Assembly (NCBI GenBank): GCA_963745765.1
Contig: CAVUYQ010000025.1
Coordinates: 1-64,000 of the forward strand
Direction: 5' to 3'
DNA length: 64,000 bases
Source: Ww85 sp963745765
GTDB lineage: Bacteria > Desulfobacterota > Desulfobulbia > Desulfobulbales > Desulfocapsaceae
In this document: positions 18,329-27,717 of the stretch, one piece after another
Layout of the letters: the number at the start of each line of letters is the position of its first letter
How positions within the stretch are numbered: position 1 is the stretch's first letter
Notes under the pieces: model-generated
Databases searched by the model: none
Told to the model about the DNA's origin: nothing
What the model saw: the letters and a program-made list of their open reading frames with translations, nothing else
Translations under genes and position numbers: made by a program

Positions 18329-19255
18329 TTAAAATCCTGTCATGGTTCTGCCCTTCAGTCCCAATAGCTGGCGGGCTTCTGAGGGTGTTGCGTTATCGAT
18401 GCTGAATTCCTGCAGGATCCTTTTCATTTTGCTGACCATATCTGCATTGCTCCGGGCCAGTTTGCCCTTTTGCAGGTATAAATTGTCTTCCAGTCCGACC
18501 CGGACGCTGCCTCCCATGACAGCTCCGACGGAACCCAGGGTGAATTCGTGACGGCCGGTGGCCAGAACCGACCAGACATAGTCCTTCCCGAAGAGCTTGT
18601 CTGCCGTGTTTTTCATGAACACCAGATTTTCAACTGAAGGTTGGATGGCCCCGGTGATACCGAGGATGAGCTGTATCCAGAAGGGAGGCTTGAGGATTCC
18701 CTGGTCGGCCCAGTAAGCCGTGTTATAGAGGTGTCCGATGTCGTAGCATTCCAACTCGGGTTTTGTCCCGTTTTCCTCCATGATAGCGAAGATACGTTCC
18801 TGGTCATAAAAAGTGTTTTTGAAAATCAGATCTCTGGAATTATCCAGGTGGGGTTCTTCCCAGTCATGAATAAACTCCTTCACCCGGGCCTTCATCGGAA
18901 ACATACCAAAATTAAATGAACCCATGTTAACAGACGCCAGTTCCGGCTTGAACTTCTCAACCGCCAGCATCCGTTCTTCAATACTCATGTGCGGTGAGCC
19001 GCCGGTTGTTATACAGATTACCGCATCGCATCGGTTATGTATCTCGCCGCAGAACTCACGGAACAGACCAAGATCCATGGTCGGCTCCCCGGTAGCCGGT
19101 ACCCGTGCATGCAGGTGAACCGTGGCTGCACCTGCTTCACTGGCCGCAATTGCCTCGTCGGCAATCTGGGCCGGCGTGATCGGCAGGTATGGTGTCTGGC
19201 TTGGAATATGGATTGCACCTGTCACGGCGCAATTGATAATGCATTTCCCGACCAT
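18329..19255 (-). CDS. BKACE-family beta-keto acid cleavage enzyme (DUF849)
   Basis: 308-residue member of the DUF849/BKACE family, which condenses a beta-keto acid with acetyl-CoA and splits it into acetoacetate and a CoA thioester. Metal-binding HLHAR is at residues 47-51 (VHLHARVPATGEP). Other family features are NCAVTGAIHIPSQTPYLPIT at the N-terminus, ITTGGSPHMSIEER, ASVNMGSFNF and the C-terminal GGSVRVGLEDNLYL. The open frame runs 110 codons further upstream but that part is compositionally unlike a protein; the ATG at 19255 has GAGAGGAACT upstream and matches the usual family start. It lies in an operon with a 3-hydroxyacyl-CoA-dehydrogenase-family enzyme that could make its beta-keto acid. 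Confidence 0.92.
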   Translation of the reverse strand: MVGKCIINCAVTGAIHIPSQTPYLPITPAQIADEAIAASEAGAATVHLHARVPATGEPTMDLGLFREFCGEIHNRCDAVICITTGGSPHMSIEERMLAVEKFKPELASVNMGSFNFGMFPMKARVKEFIHDWEEPHLDNSRDLIFKNTFYDQERIFAIMEENGTKPELECYDIGHLYNTAYWADQGILKPPFWIQLILGITGAIQPSVENLVFMKNTADKLFGKDYVWSVLATGRHEFTLGSVGAVMGGSVRVGLEDNLYLQKGKLARSNADMVSKMKRILQEFSIDNATPSEARQLLGLKGRTMTGF

Positions 19256-19310
19256 GGCGAGTTCCTCTCGTAAATGATTATAAATGAGGCGACCGGTTAC
19301 TGTACTCTTG

Positions 19311-20270
19311 TTATTCTTCAGACGCCTGTTCCTTCCTGAACTGTTTGAGCCGTGCATAGAGCAGACGGTCCCGTTTTCGTCGCATCTCGTCAGCAGCGCC
19401 GGCACCATAATCATAAAACCCCCTTGATCTTTTGAGCCCTGAGCGTCCAGTCGCAACCATCTCCTGTAAAAGTATAGGCGGCTTGAATTTATCGCCCGGT
19501 AATTTGCTATCGAGATATTCATAGACACTGAGATAGACATCGGTTCCCGCCTGGTCGATGATCTCAAAAGGGCCGAAGGCACCAAGCCGGAAGCCGATGG
19601 AAGTTTTTACCACGCGGTCTATCTCGGCAGGCGTCGCGAGTCCCTCCTCCACCAGTGCTATGGCCTCCTTGGCCATGGCCATCTGAATACGGTTGGCGAC
19701 AAAACCGGGTCCACTTTTGCACACGGTCGGGGCTTTTCCCAGCCAGGTCAAAAACGCCATTATCAAATCGATGTTTTTCTGGTCCGCACCATTACAGGGT
19801 ATAACTTCGACACACGGGGTGATGGGAGGCGGGTGAAACCAATGGGTGCCGATGATCCGTTCGGGGCCGGATATCCCCTCGGCCAGTTCATTGATATCGT
19901 AAGAGGAGGTATTTGAGGCCAGGATCGCCTCCTGTGGAGCATGGGCGCTTAAGACGGCCCAGATTTTTCGTTTGATTGCAAAGTTCTCACTTGCCGCTTC
20001 CACTATGTATCCGGCTCCTGCAAGGCTGCCGGCAAGATCGGTGGTGAGCGTGATGCGCGCCAAAACGTCCCTGACCCGGGAGCTCTCCAGCTGCCCCAGC
20101 TCAACCATGTAGGCAAGGTTGTCGGAAATCCATCCCTTTGCCCTTTCCAGGATTGCGTCATCGGTATCCACCAGGCTGACATTTATGCCGTGCTCGGCCA
20201 GGAGCTGGCAAATGCCATGCCCCATGACACCTGAGCCGATTACTACCGCTTTACTGATTTGTTTATCCAT
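19311..20270 (-). CDS. 3-Hydroxyacyl-CoA dehydrogenase-family enzyme
   Basis: 319-residue NAD-dependent 3-hydroxyacyl dehydrogenase. The Rossmann motif GSGVMGHGI is at residues 12-20, the catalytic-His block is IGTHWFHPPP, and the C-terminal dimerisation domain contains PGFVANRIQMAMAKEA and LGAFGPFEIIDQAG. It is a single 3HCDH unit without an enoyl-CoA hydratase domain. It may act on a CoA ester or, as for carnitine and gulonate dehydrogenases of this fold, on a free 3-hydroxy acid. The BKACE gene is 55 bases downstream, so the likely job is to oxidise a 3-hydroxy acid to the beta-keto acid that BKACE splits. AAAGGAAG precedes the start. Confidence 0.88.
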   Translation of the reverse strand: MDKQISKAVVIGSGVMGHGICQLLAEHGINVSLVDTDDAILERAKGWISDNLAYMVELGQLESSRVRDVLARITLTTDLAGSLAGAGYIVEAASENFAIKRKIWAVLSAHAPQEAILASNTSSYDINELAEGISGPERIIGTHWFHPPPITPCVEVIPCNGADQKNIDLIMAFLTWLGKAPTVCKSGPGFVANRIQMAMAKEAIALVEEGLATPAEIDRVVKTSIGFRLGAFGPFEIIDQAGTDVYLSVYEYLDSKLPGDKFKPPILLQEMVATGRSGLKRSRGFYDYGAGAADEMRRKRDRLLYARLKQFRKEQASEE

Positions 20271-20317
20271 CTGTTTCTTCCTTTCGATATATTGTTTTTC
20301 CTGTCGTTCCGGGAGTA

Positions 20318-21094
20318 TTATCGAGCGGTCCAGCCGCCGTCAATAGCCAGGATAGCACCTGTCACCAGATCTGCGGCAGCCGATGCGAGATAGACTACAG
20401 CACCTGAAATATCCCCGGGTTGTCCAATGCGGCCAAGGGGAATATTTGAAAGAACATAGTTTTTAAACTCCTCATCCTCGAACATCGGCCTGGTAAATGG
20501 TCCTTCGACAAAGGTCGGAGCAATGGCGTTTACCTTGATATTGTGCTGGGCCCACTCTATCGCCAGGGTCCTGGTGAGTTGATTTATCGCACCTTTGCTT
20601 GCACAGTAGGCGGCTCTTTTCAGTAAACCGACACTTCCAGCCTGGGACGACATCATGATAATTTTGCCTCTCTTCCTCCGGATCATCTGTTTGCCGACCG
20701 CCTGGGCACAGAAAAATTGTGCTTTGAGGTTGATGCTCATGATCTGGTCCCAGGCCTCCACCGTGACATCTTCGGCCGCTTGCGGGATATTGATTCCGGC
20801 ATTATTGACCAATATATCTATGCTGCCTATCTGAGCCTCGCACTCCTCGACCAGGTCCGGAAGTAATTCCACCCGGGTCAGGTCAATCGGACAGGCCATG
20901 ACCTTGCGGTTTTCGCCTCTGATCTTTTTTGCTATATCTTCAAGTTCGGCATCCGTTCTGCTGCAGATAATCAGATCGGCACCGTAATGCGCCAGCGTCT
21001 GGGCTATATGGGCTCCCATTCCCCGCCCCGCACCTGTTACCATCGCGACTTTTCCCTTTAAATCAAAAATGTTATCCAGGTTTGACTGACTCAT
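20318..21094 (-). CDS. Short-chain dehydrogenase/reductase (SDR 2)
   Basis: 258-residue classical SDR with TGAGRGMG (residues 20-27), NNAG at 97-100, Ser150 in IMMSSQAG, and Tyr163-x3-Lys167 in AAYCASKGAI. It ends GAILAIDGGWTAR, the gluconate 5-dehydrogenase-like C-terminus. AAAGGAG precedes the start. It is 47 bases upstream of the 3-hydroxyacyl dehydrogenase and 119 bases after the HisD-like gene, in one transcription unit. It probably oxidises a secondary alcohol intermediate; the substrate is not readable. Confidence 0.87.
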   Translation of the reverse strand: MSQSNLDNIFDLKGKVAMVTGAGRGMGAHIAQTLAHYGADLIICSRTDAELEDIAKKIRGENRKVMACPIDLTRVELLPDLVEECEAQIGSIDILVNNAGINIPQAAEDVTVEAWDQIMSINLKAQFFCAQAVGKQMIRRKRGKIIMMSSQAGSVGLLKRAAYCASKGAINQLTRTLAIEWAQHNIKVNAIAPTFVEGPFTRPMFEDEEFKNYVLSNIPLGRIGQPGDISGAVVYLASAAADLVTGAILAIDGGWTAR

Positions 21095-21213
21095 GTAATC
21101 GTGCTCCTTTCATACGCTGGCCTTGTTTAATGAAAAATCTGCATCTGTCGCTGACAGAGAACCCGGCATGGTGCAACCCGGAGAGGCACCCTGAACATTA
21201 ACGGACAAATAGC

Positions 21214-22497
21214 CTATTTCTTCAGGTATGCATATCGTTTAACCCGCAGGTCGGCCTGGGCCTTGTGTCCTTTGAAACCCTCAAGGTCACAGAGCCGCGA
21301 GCAATACTCACCGACCAATAGGCTCGCCTCCTTCGTGCATTTCTGATAGGTAACGGTCTTGATGAATTTGCCGACCCAGAGCCCGCCGGTATATCGTGCA
21401 GCACCCCTGGTCGGCAGGGTATGGTTGGTTCCGATTACCTTGTCGCCGTATGACACGTTGGTTTCCTCGCCAAGAAAAAGAGCCCCGTAATTGGTCATAT
21501 TATCCAGAAAATACTGGGGATTCCTGGTCAGGATCTGAACGTGCTCGGAGGCAATACGATCACCCTCGATTACCATCTCCTCTTCACTGTCGACGAGAAT
21601 TACCCGGCCATAGTCACGCCAGGATACGGAAGCGGTTTCCGCAGTCGGTAGGTTCTTGAGCTGTCTTTGTATTTCCCCTTCGATTTCGCCAGCCAGTTTC
21701 TCACTTGTCGTAAGCAGCACTGCCGGTGAATTGTAGCCATGTTCCGCCTGGCCGAGCAGATCGGTTGCGACCATCTCGGCATCGGCACTATCGTCCGCGA
21801 TAATCAGTGTTTCCGTGGGCCCGGCAAGGAGATCAATGCCCACTCGTCCGTATAGCTGCCGCTTGGCCTCAGCCACGAAGGCATTGCCCGGCCCGACCAG
21901 GAAATCTACCGCAGCGATGGTCTCGGTACCCATGGCCATTGCCGCAACCGCCTGGACACCTCCCAACACGTAAATTTCATCTGCACCGCCAAGTGACATT
22001 GCCGCGACCGTGGCAGCCGGGGGGCGACCGTGATCGGGCGGGGTGCAGGCGATGATGCGTTTAACCCCGGCGACCCTGGCCGTGACAATGCTCATGTGAG
22101 CCGATGCGACCATCGGGAATTTGCCGCCGGGGACATAGCAGCCGACACTTGCGACGGGAATGTTCTTCTGGCCGAGGGTTACTCCCGGCAGCGTTTCTAT
22201 CTCTATGTCATGCATTGAGTCCAGCTGGGCCTGGGCAAACGTGCGCACCTGTGCCTGGGCAAACTTGATGTCTGTAATAGTCGAGGCGGGTAATGAATCA
22301 ATACACTCCTGTATCTGTCCTTCTGTCAGGCGGAAACTTCGGGGCGACCACTTGTCAAATTTTTCCGACAGCTCGCGAACGGCGGTATCCCCCCGCTCAG
22401 CAATATCGGCAAGGATTGTCTCTACTGTCTTTTTGACCTGTTCATCATTTGATTTTGATGCTTCAGAACTGATACCTTCCTTGACAACCTTCTTCAT
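21214..22497 (-). CDS. Histidinol-dehydrogenase-family alcohol dehydrogenase
   Basis: 427-residue HisD-fold enzyme. The four zinc ligands of HisD are conserved (Gln250 and His253 in GQAEHGYNSP, Asp352 in SYGDKVIGTNH, His411 in GFKGHKAQ), as is the catalytic Glu318-His319 pair (ASEHVQI). Thus it should oxidise an alcohol to a carboxylate in two NAD-dependent steps. It is not in a histidine operon; paralogues in catabolic clusters include HpsN, the 2,3-dihydroxypropane-1-sulfonate dehydrogenase. It is the first gene of a minus-strand operon with SDR, 3-hydroxyacyl dehydrogenase and BKACE genes, and diverges from the broken liv transporter locus. Confidence 0.86.
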   Translation of the reverse strand: MKKVVKEGISSEASKSNDEQVKKTVETILADIAERGDTAVRELSEKFDKWSPRSFRLTEGQIQECIDSLPASTITDIKFAQAQVRTFAQAQLDSMHDIEIETLPGVTLGQKNIPVASVGCYVPGGKFPMVASAHMSIVTARVAGVKRIIACTPPDHGRPPAATVAAMSLGGADEIYVLGGVQAVAAMAMGTETIAAVDFLVGPGNAFVAEAKRQLYGRVGIDLLAGPTETLIIADDSADAEMVATDLLGQAEHGYNSPAVLLTTSEKLAGEIEGEIQRQLKNLPTAETASVSWRDYGRVILVDSEEEMVIEGDRIASEHVQILTRNPQYFLDNMTNYGALFLGEETNVSYGDKVIGTNHTLPTRGAARYTGGLWVGKFIKTVTYQKCTKEASLLVGEYCSRLCDLEGFKGHKAQADLRVKRYAYLKK

Positions 22498-23044
22498 TTC
22501 TTCTCTTCATTTATGGAATGATGTACTCTGTCCAACATAATTTTTTTCCTTTTACAGATGACGTTTTCCTGCAATGGAAAGTTCCGTTTTATACTGCCGC
22601 CGAACGCCTTTTCAAGGCTGGCATCATGAACCGGCCCGACTTACAAGGCCAGATTTTCATGACATCACGTAATGCTTTCAGGTTGATCTTTTCAACGTAT
22701 GGCCGCATGACTCCCTGATGATTAGTTTGGGTCCAAGAACAACATGGTGCCTATAATCAGCAAGTCCTAAAAGATGTGCTCGCTTGGAAGAAATAGGTAC
22801 AGCACATTACTGCAAACAAAAGCGCATCGATAAATACATTGCCGGCATATTATTTCCTTTGTGATTATATTTTTTTATAAATATTGTAATATATAGTTTT
22901 TAAGGATATAATTTCCTTTTATGAACTAAAATGTTGACAAATAACGATGATATTGTTTCTTATATAAGAAACTTGATCATCAGGTCAAGTCGAATTGATC
23001 TTTTGAGTTTTTCATACTCTTTCCAGAGACCTTTCAGGAATGTT
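22498..23044. other. AT-rich divergent intergenic region
   Basis: About 545 bases between the HisD-like gene and the broken XRE-cupin regulator. From 22855 to 22930 the sequence is extremely AT-rich (runs such as ATTTTTTTATAAATATTGTAA), a likely promoter/operator zone for both directions. Short frames at 22518-22718 and 22931 show no family resemblance or ribosome binding site; the latter simply runs into the regulator. Confidence 0.5.
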
Positions 23045-23623
23045 ATGGACGCAACAGAACATAAAGACATCTCGTATAAAATTAAATCGCTGCGAAAGAA
23101 ACGCTCCATCACCATTCAGGACTGGCTGAGAAAACCGATTTGACTCCCGGGCGTATATTTATCCAAATAGAAAACAGCACGACCCCGCCTCCGATCCCCA
23201 CTCTTTCGCAAAAATAGCTTACGCCCTCGGCGTTCATGTTTCGTACTTTTTCGAAGACGAAAGTGAGCCCAATGGGAGGGTTATCTATTATCAAAAAAAA
23301 TGAACGTAAACAATTAATCGGTGACTATACGCCGCTTGGCTACCAATACGAAGCTGTTATACGCAAAATAAAAGACATTAATATCAAACCTCTGATCGTG
23401 ACGCTACCCTATGGTCTCGATAGCGAGGAAATCCCCTATAATTATCATGACGGCAATGAGTTGATTTACGTTCTGTCAGGAAAGATGATTTTTCATTATG
23501 ACGATGAAAAGTTTCCTGTTGCAGAGGGGGATTGCCTGTACTTTGATTCCGAGAATCCCGCATAAAGTGGTGGCTGACACCAAGGACGAGCGGGTTAAAA
23601 TACTGTCCGTGCTCTCTCTTTAA
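23045..23623 (+). pseudogene. Broken XRE-cupin transcription regulator
   Basis: Reading across frames gives an N-terminal XRE helix-turn-helix (SYKIKSLRKKRSITIQD, then LAEKTDLTPGR) and a C-terminal cupin (YNYHDGNELIYVLSGKMIFH, DCLYFDSENP, then HKVVADTKDERVKILSVLSL). Four single-base frameshifts break it: a lost base at about 23123 (GACTGGCTG), another at about 23212 (GCAAAAATA), an extra A in the A8 run at 23293-23300 and an extra base at about 23560. HTH-cupin proteins usually control an adjacent uptake or catabolic operon by binding its substrate; this one lies between the liv locus and the divergent HisD-like operon. As written it cannot make a full protein. Confidence 0.82.
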
Positions 23624-23721
23624 TCAGCCGGTATTTCTTGAGAAGCTTTGTTGCAAAAGGGATGGCACTATTGTTGTGCTATCAATGCTCTTGTGGAAGA
23701 AATCAAAGAAGAGGAGTGGTC

Positions 23722-25022
23722 ATGAAAAAGAAAGATGCTTCACGCAGAAATTTTTTGAAGATGGCCGGACTGGTTACCGTGAGTGCCGGTGCAACGTTCT
23801 ATGGACCCTGGAAGCATAATCGTGTCTATGCTTCTGCAACGGACAAACCATCTCGATCGGTATAACATCTGACGCCAGCGGCCAGTATGCCAACAGCGGC
23901 GCTTCCGATCGCCGGGGTATGATGATGGCAATCGAGGAATTTAATGGCAAGAGGAGGAGTGCTCGGCTGGAAAATTGAGTATGTGCATCTAGACACGGAA
24001 ACTAATCCTGCCACTGGGAGTCGTGTTGCGGAAAGAATGATTACCCGCAACGAGGCTTCATTTCTCATCGGTGCAGTCAGTTCCGGTGTAGCCAATGCCA
24101 TCTCGCAGGTGGCCCAGAAGTATGGTGTTATTTACCTCAATACCAATTCCAGCTCTCCTACCGAGTCAGGGAAAAATGCCCATCGAATCAAATTTGTCTG
24201 GGACGGCAACGGCACCAATTTCTCTAAAGCTGCAGTGAAAAACGCGGTTGATAAAATCGGCAGTAAGTGGCTGTTATTGACCAACGATTATGTCTGGGGA
24301 CACAATACTTCCGCCTCTACCCGAAAGCTGGCCACCTCCTTCGGTGCTGAGATTATCGATGAGCTTTTAGTTCCGCAAGGCACCCGGGATTTCACCTCCT
24401 ACCGGCGCAAAGTGCAGCAGGCCAAACCTGATGTCGTGGCCGCTGCAATTGGCGGGGACGATTCGAAAGTACTGCGTCAACAGGTGGCTCAACTGGGTAT
24501 GGGGAAAAGTCCAGCCTGGATCAATAACCAGCAGGACTGGCCCGATGTCTACGGCCTGCCGCTTGATAACCTCTTTGGCGTTTTCGGCACCACGTGGTAC
24601 TACAACTTGATCTTCCGGGAGTAAAAGAATTTGTTGCTCAATACGCTGAAATGTACCCGGAAACATGCCTAGAGGTACCCGGCAACGTCTTTTATAATGG
24701 CGATATGGCTACACGGGAGCTCTTGAGCGCCGTTGAGCGCGTTGGTTCGACGAACAACATAAAAGTCATCAAGGAACTCGAGCAGCTCAAGGTTTCTGCA
24801 AAAGACCGGATGCAGCATTTTGACGCCTATATGGCGCCAAACCACCAGCTGCAGCAGACGGTTTACCTGGCCACAGCCAATGATGAAAAAACCTGGGAGC
24901 AGAATAAGAACGATTTGTTCAGGATTATCAGCTGGGCTGATCCCAAAACGGTTGAAGACACTGATTCAATGGCAGAAGTCCAGATGGAATCGTATGCGGA
25001 CACTCCCACCTACGAGGGGTGA
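23722..25022 (+). pseudogene. Broken liv-type ABC solute-binding protein
   Basis: Remnant of a periplasmic branched-chain-amino-acid/amide-type binding protein (Peripla_BP_6 type), about 430 residues when reassembled. It starts with a Tat-like signal (SRRNFLKMAGLVTVSAGA) after GAGGAG. Family parts are ISIGITSDASGQYANSG, RRGMMMAIEEFN, SFLIGAVSSGVANAISQVA and GTRDFTSYRRKV. It is broken by three frameshifts: a lost base near 23848, an extra G near 23943 (AATGGCAAG) and a lost base near 24613. The protein would deliver substrate to LivHM encoded directly downstream. Each piece is well conserved, so inactivation is recent or the sequence carries errors. Confidence 0.85.
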
Positions 25023-25028
25023 TGCTGC

Positions 25029-25958
25029 ATGGATTTTATCAGCAACCTCCTGCCTTTCATCATTAACGGCTTGAGTCTCGGGTTATTGTTTGCCCTTATC
25101 GCGCTCGGCTTTATGCTGATTGTCGGGGTCATGGAGCTGATCAACCTGGCCCATGGTTCGCTCTTTGCGCTCGGCGCCTATGTGGCAATGGTTGTAATCG
25201 CACCCCACGTGGAATGGGCCGGTTCCATCGGCCAGTGGTATGCAGGACTTCCCGTGGGCGTGCGTTACTCGTTTGCCCTCGTAGCCGCCCCGGTTCTGGT
25301 TGGCGTGGTTGGCATGGGGCTGGAAGTATGCATGCGTCCCACCTACGGCAAAGACCCGCTTTACGGCCTACTGCTGACCTTTGGTGCGGCCCTGGTTATC
25401 GAAGAATTAATCAGGGTCATCTGGGGCTCGGGCGAACAGATGCTGCCGGTGCCGCAACTGTTGTCAGGGCCGTTTATTTTTGGTGGCATGATCTATTCCA
25501 GATACCAGTTCTTTGCGAGTGCCTTCGCCATGATGACCATCGTCCTGGTATGGCTCTTCCTGGAGTACACCCCCTATGGCGCTATCATCAAGGCCGGGGC
25601 CCATGACTCTGAGATGGTACGGGCTCTCGGTATCAACCTTTCCCGTCTGCGCTTGTTCGTTTTCGCTTTCGGGACCTCGCTGGCAGCACTTGCCGGGATT
25701 ATCCTCTCGCCCATATGGGGGCTTCGCCCCCATGTAGGCGTCGATGCCGTCATACCGGCTTTTCTGATCATCGTCCTGGGAGGAGTAGGCAGTTTCTGGG
25801 GAGCGGTAATTGCAGGAAAAATGGTCGGCCTGGCTGTTGGACTGACCAGCGCCTTCGCCTCAAAATGGTCGTTGATGTCCATGTATATTCTGCTCATCGC
25901 GGTGGTCACGTTCCGGGCGCGCGGCATATTTGGTAAAAAAAGCTTCCTCGAGGTATGA
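25029..25958 (+). CDS. livH: Branched-chain amino acid-type ABC permease LivH
   Basis: 309-residue inner-membrane permease of the LivH family with eight or more membrane helices. The conserved early segment ALGFMLIVGVMELINLAHGS and the late IVLGGVGSFWGAVIAGKMVG are diagnostic. The gene is intact. It begins six bases after the broken binding protein and is followed by livM after one base. It would form a heterodimeric channel with LivM, powered by LivG and LivF. The substrate of such systems ranges from amino acids to urea, amides and aromatic acids. Confidence 0.92.
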   Translation: MDFISNLLPFIINGLSLGLLFALIALGFMLIVGVMELINLAHGSLFALGAYVAMVVIAPHVEWAGSIGQWYAGLPVGVRYSFALVAAPVLVGVVGMGLEVCMRPTYGKDPLYGLLLTFGAALVIEELIRVIWGSGEQMLPVPQLLSGPFIFGGMIYSRYQFFASAFAMMTIVLVWLFLEYTPYGAIIKAGAHDSEMVRALGINLSRLRLFVFAFGTSLAALAGIILSPIWGLRPHVGVDAVIPAFLIIVLGGVGSFWGAVIAGKMVGLAVGLTSAFASKWSLMSMYILLIAVVTFRARGIFGKKSFLEV

Positions 25959-25959
25959 A

Positions 25960-26987
25960 ATGATAGCTGACGTTTATCTCTCTCTGCGACGCTGGCTCAC
26001 CGTACCGATGCTGCTCTGTTTTGTATTTTTATTTTCACTCCCGTTCTGGATCAAAGCAGTTGGCCTTTACCAATACCTCGGAGTGGAGATCATTATCTGG
26101 ATGATCTTCGCTTTAGGGTTCAACCTTCTTCTTGGCTATACCGGTCTGCCGTCGTTCGGCCATGGGGCATATTTCGGCATTGGCGCCTATGCCTTCGGGC
26201 TGGTGCAACATAACCTGATGCAAAACGTCTGGTTGGGATTGGCCGCAGGCATCTTGGCCGCATCGCTCGCCGCCTCTCTGGTGGCACTTTTTATCTCGCA
26301 CAAAAGGGGGATTTACTTTGCCTTGATGACGATCGCTTTCGGGCAGGTTTTCCGGTATGATAGCGGTCAAATGTCATTCATATCACCGGCGGCGAGGACG
26401 GCCTGCTGGATATCCCGCGGCCGGATGTCCTGTTTTTCAGCCTGAAGAGCAATATCGCGCTGTATTATTTTTCTTTCTTCTTTTTCTGTATCGTCGTTCT
26501 CGGCTTGTGGCGCCTGATTCATTCACCTTTTGGCAAGATCATAAAAGCCATCAAGCAGAACGAAATGCGGGCTGGGTTTATCGGATACAACGTCAGGCTT
26601 TACAAATTCCTGGTCTTCGTTATCTCTGCCTCAATTGCCGGGCTTGCCGGTGGTTTGTTCTCCATGGCTGAGCAAAGCGCCTATCCTGATGTGATGAGTC
26701 TGCATGTTTCCGGTTACGTGGTAATGATGACGCTTATCGGCGGCGGCTTTGTCAGCTTTTGGGGTCCGGTCCTGGGAACGGCCGTGTTCTTTCTGGCCCG
26801 GGACTTGTTAGGTGCGATAACTCCTACCTGGCTGCTTTGGTATGGTCTGATGTTCATGGCAATTGTGATATTCAAGCCAGAGGGCATTGCCGGTATCTGG
26901 CAGGACCTGTCGCTACGATGGGGTAAAAAACGTGTCGGGGGTATCCCGTCGGAGGGAGCACCGAATGTGCATAGCTCCTCTGTTTGA
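25960..26987 (+). pseudogene. livM: Broken ABC permease LivM
   Basis: Start ATG at 25960 (MIADVYLSLRRWLTVP). The first 130 codons are normal LivM (GFNLLLGYTGLPSFGHGAYF, GIYFALMTIAFGQVF). Two extra-base frameshifts then follow within 30 bases, near 26355 and 26381, where the conserved SITGGEDGL stretch should be. From 26382 to 26987 the sequence is again good LivM (PFGKIIKAIKQNEMRAGFIG, GGGFVSFWGPVLGT). As written the frame ends early at 26445 and the permease is truncated. The end overlaps the livG start by 23 bases, as in an intact operon. Confidence 0.85.
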
Positions 26988-27717
26988 AGCACGCAATCTC
27001 CACAAGCGATTCGGCGAGCAGGTCGTCCTGGAGAGAATAGACCTTGCCTTTGGCAAGGGGCAGATCAGCGGGATCATGGGACCAAATGGTGCAGGTAAAA
27101 CCACCTGCTTCAATGTTATTACCGGACGCTACAAACCAAACAGGGGCTCGGTCTTTTTTGACGGCAAGGATATCACGGGGCTTCCCCCAAGGGTCATCGC
27201 CCGGCTGGGTGTATCACGTTCGTTCCAGACAATAAACCTCTTCGATGAATATACCACGCTCGAAAATATCCTGGTCGCTGTTCCGCGGATCAGGGAGCAT
27301 GGCTTCAATATGCATCGCGATATTCGTAGAGAAAGTGAAGCCATGGAACAAGCCTTCCAGGTTCTCGAAAAGGTCGGACTGAAGGATAAAGCTCAGGAAC
27401 AGGCCAATCAGTTGTCTTACGGCGATCGGCGCGCTTTGGAAATCGGTTTGGCCCTCGCCTCGGAACCGCGTATTCTGTTTCTTGATGAGCCTACCTCGGG
27501 AATGGGAAGTGAGGCCACTGCCTACCTGGCGGAACTGATCCAGGAACTCAAGCGCAGCTACACCATCGTTATTATTGAGCACGATATGCGGTTTCTCTTC
27601 CGTCTGGCCGACCGGATCTCGGTCATTCATTGGGGGCAGGTGATTGCCGCAGGTACTCCTGAAGAAATACAGGCAAACAAGTGGGTTCGTGCATCGACAC
27701 TGGGAAAACTGTCATGA
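26965..27717 (+). CDS. livG: ABC transporter ATPase LivG
   Basis: 250-residue ATPase of the LivG class. Walker A GPNGAGKTTCF, signature QLSYGDRRALEIGLALA, Walker B RILFLDEPTSGM, and His switch IIEHDM are all intact. The start at 26965 (MCIAPLFEARNL) follows GGAGGG at 26951-26956 and lies inside the end of livM; the frame is open further up but without a ribosome binding site. The signature reads LSYGD rather than LSGGQ, which is normal for LivG. The stop overlaps the livF start as ATGA. Confidence 0.92.
   Translation: MCIAPLFEARNLHKRFGEQVVLERIDLAFGKGQISGIMGPNGAGKTTCFNVITGRYKPNRGSVFFDGKDITGLPPRVIARLGVSRSFQTINLFDEYTTLENILVAVPRIREHGFNMHRDIRRESEAMEQAFQVLEKVGLKDKAQEQANQLSYGDRRALEIGLALASEPRILFLDEPTSGMGSEATAYLAELIQELKRSYTIVIIEHDMRFLFRLADRISVIHWGQVIAAGTPEEIQANKWVRASTLGKLS

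Noticed and set aside
19256..19585. 110-codon N-terminal extension of the BKACE gene
   Set aside because: Unlike the family; a good ribosome binding site precedes ATG 19255, which matches the usual start.
22931..23044. Upstream extension of the XRE-cupin regulator
   Set aside because: The helix-turn-helix begins shortly after ATG 23045 and the extension is AT-rich and non-conserved in character.
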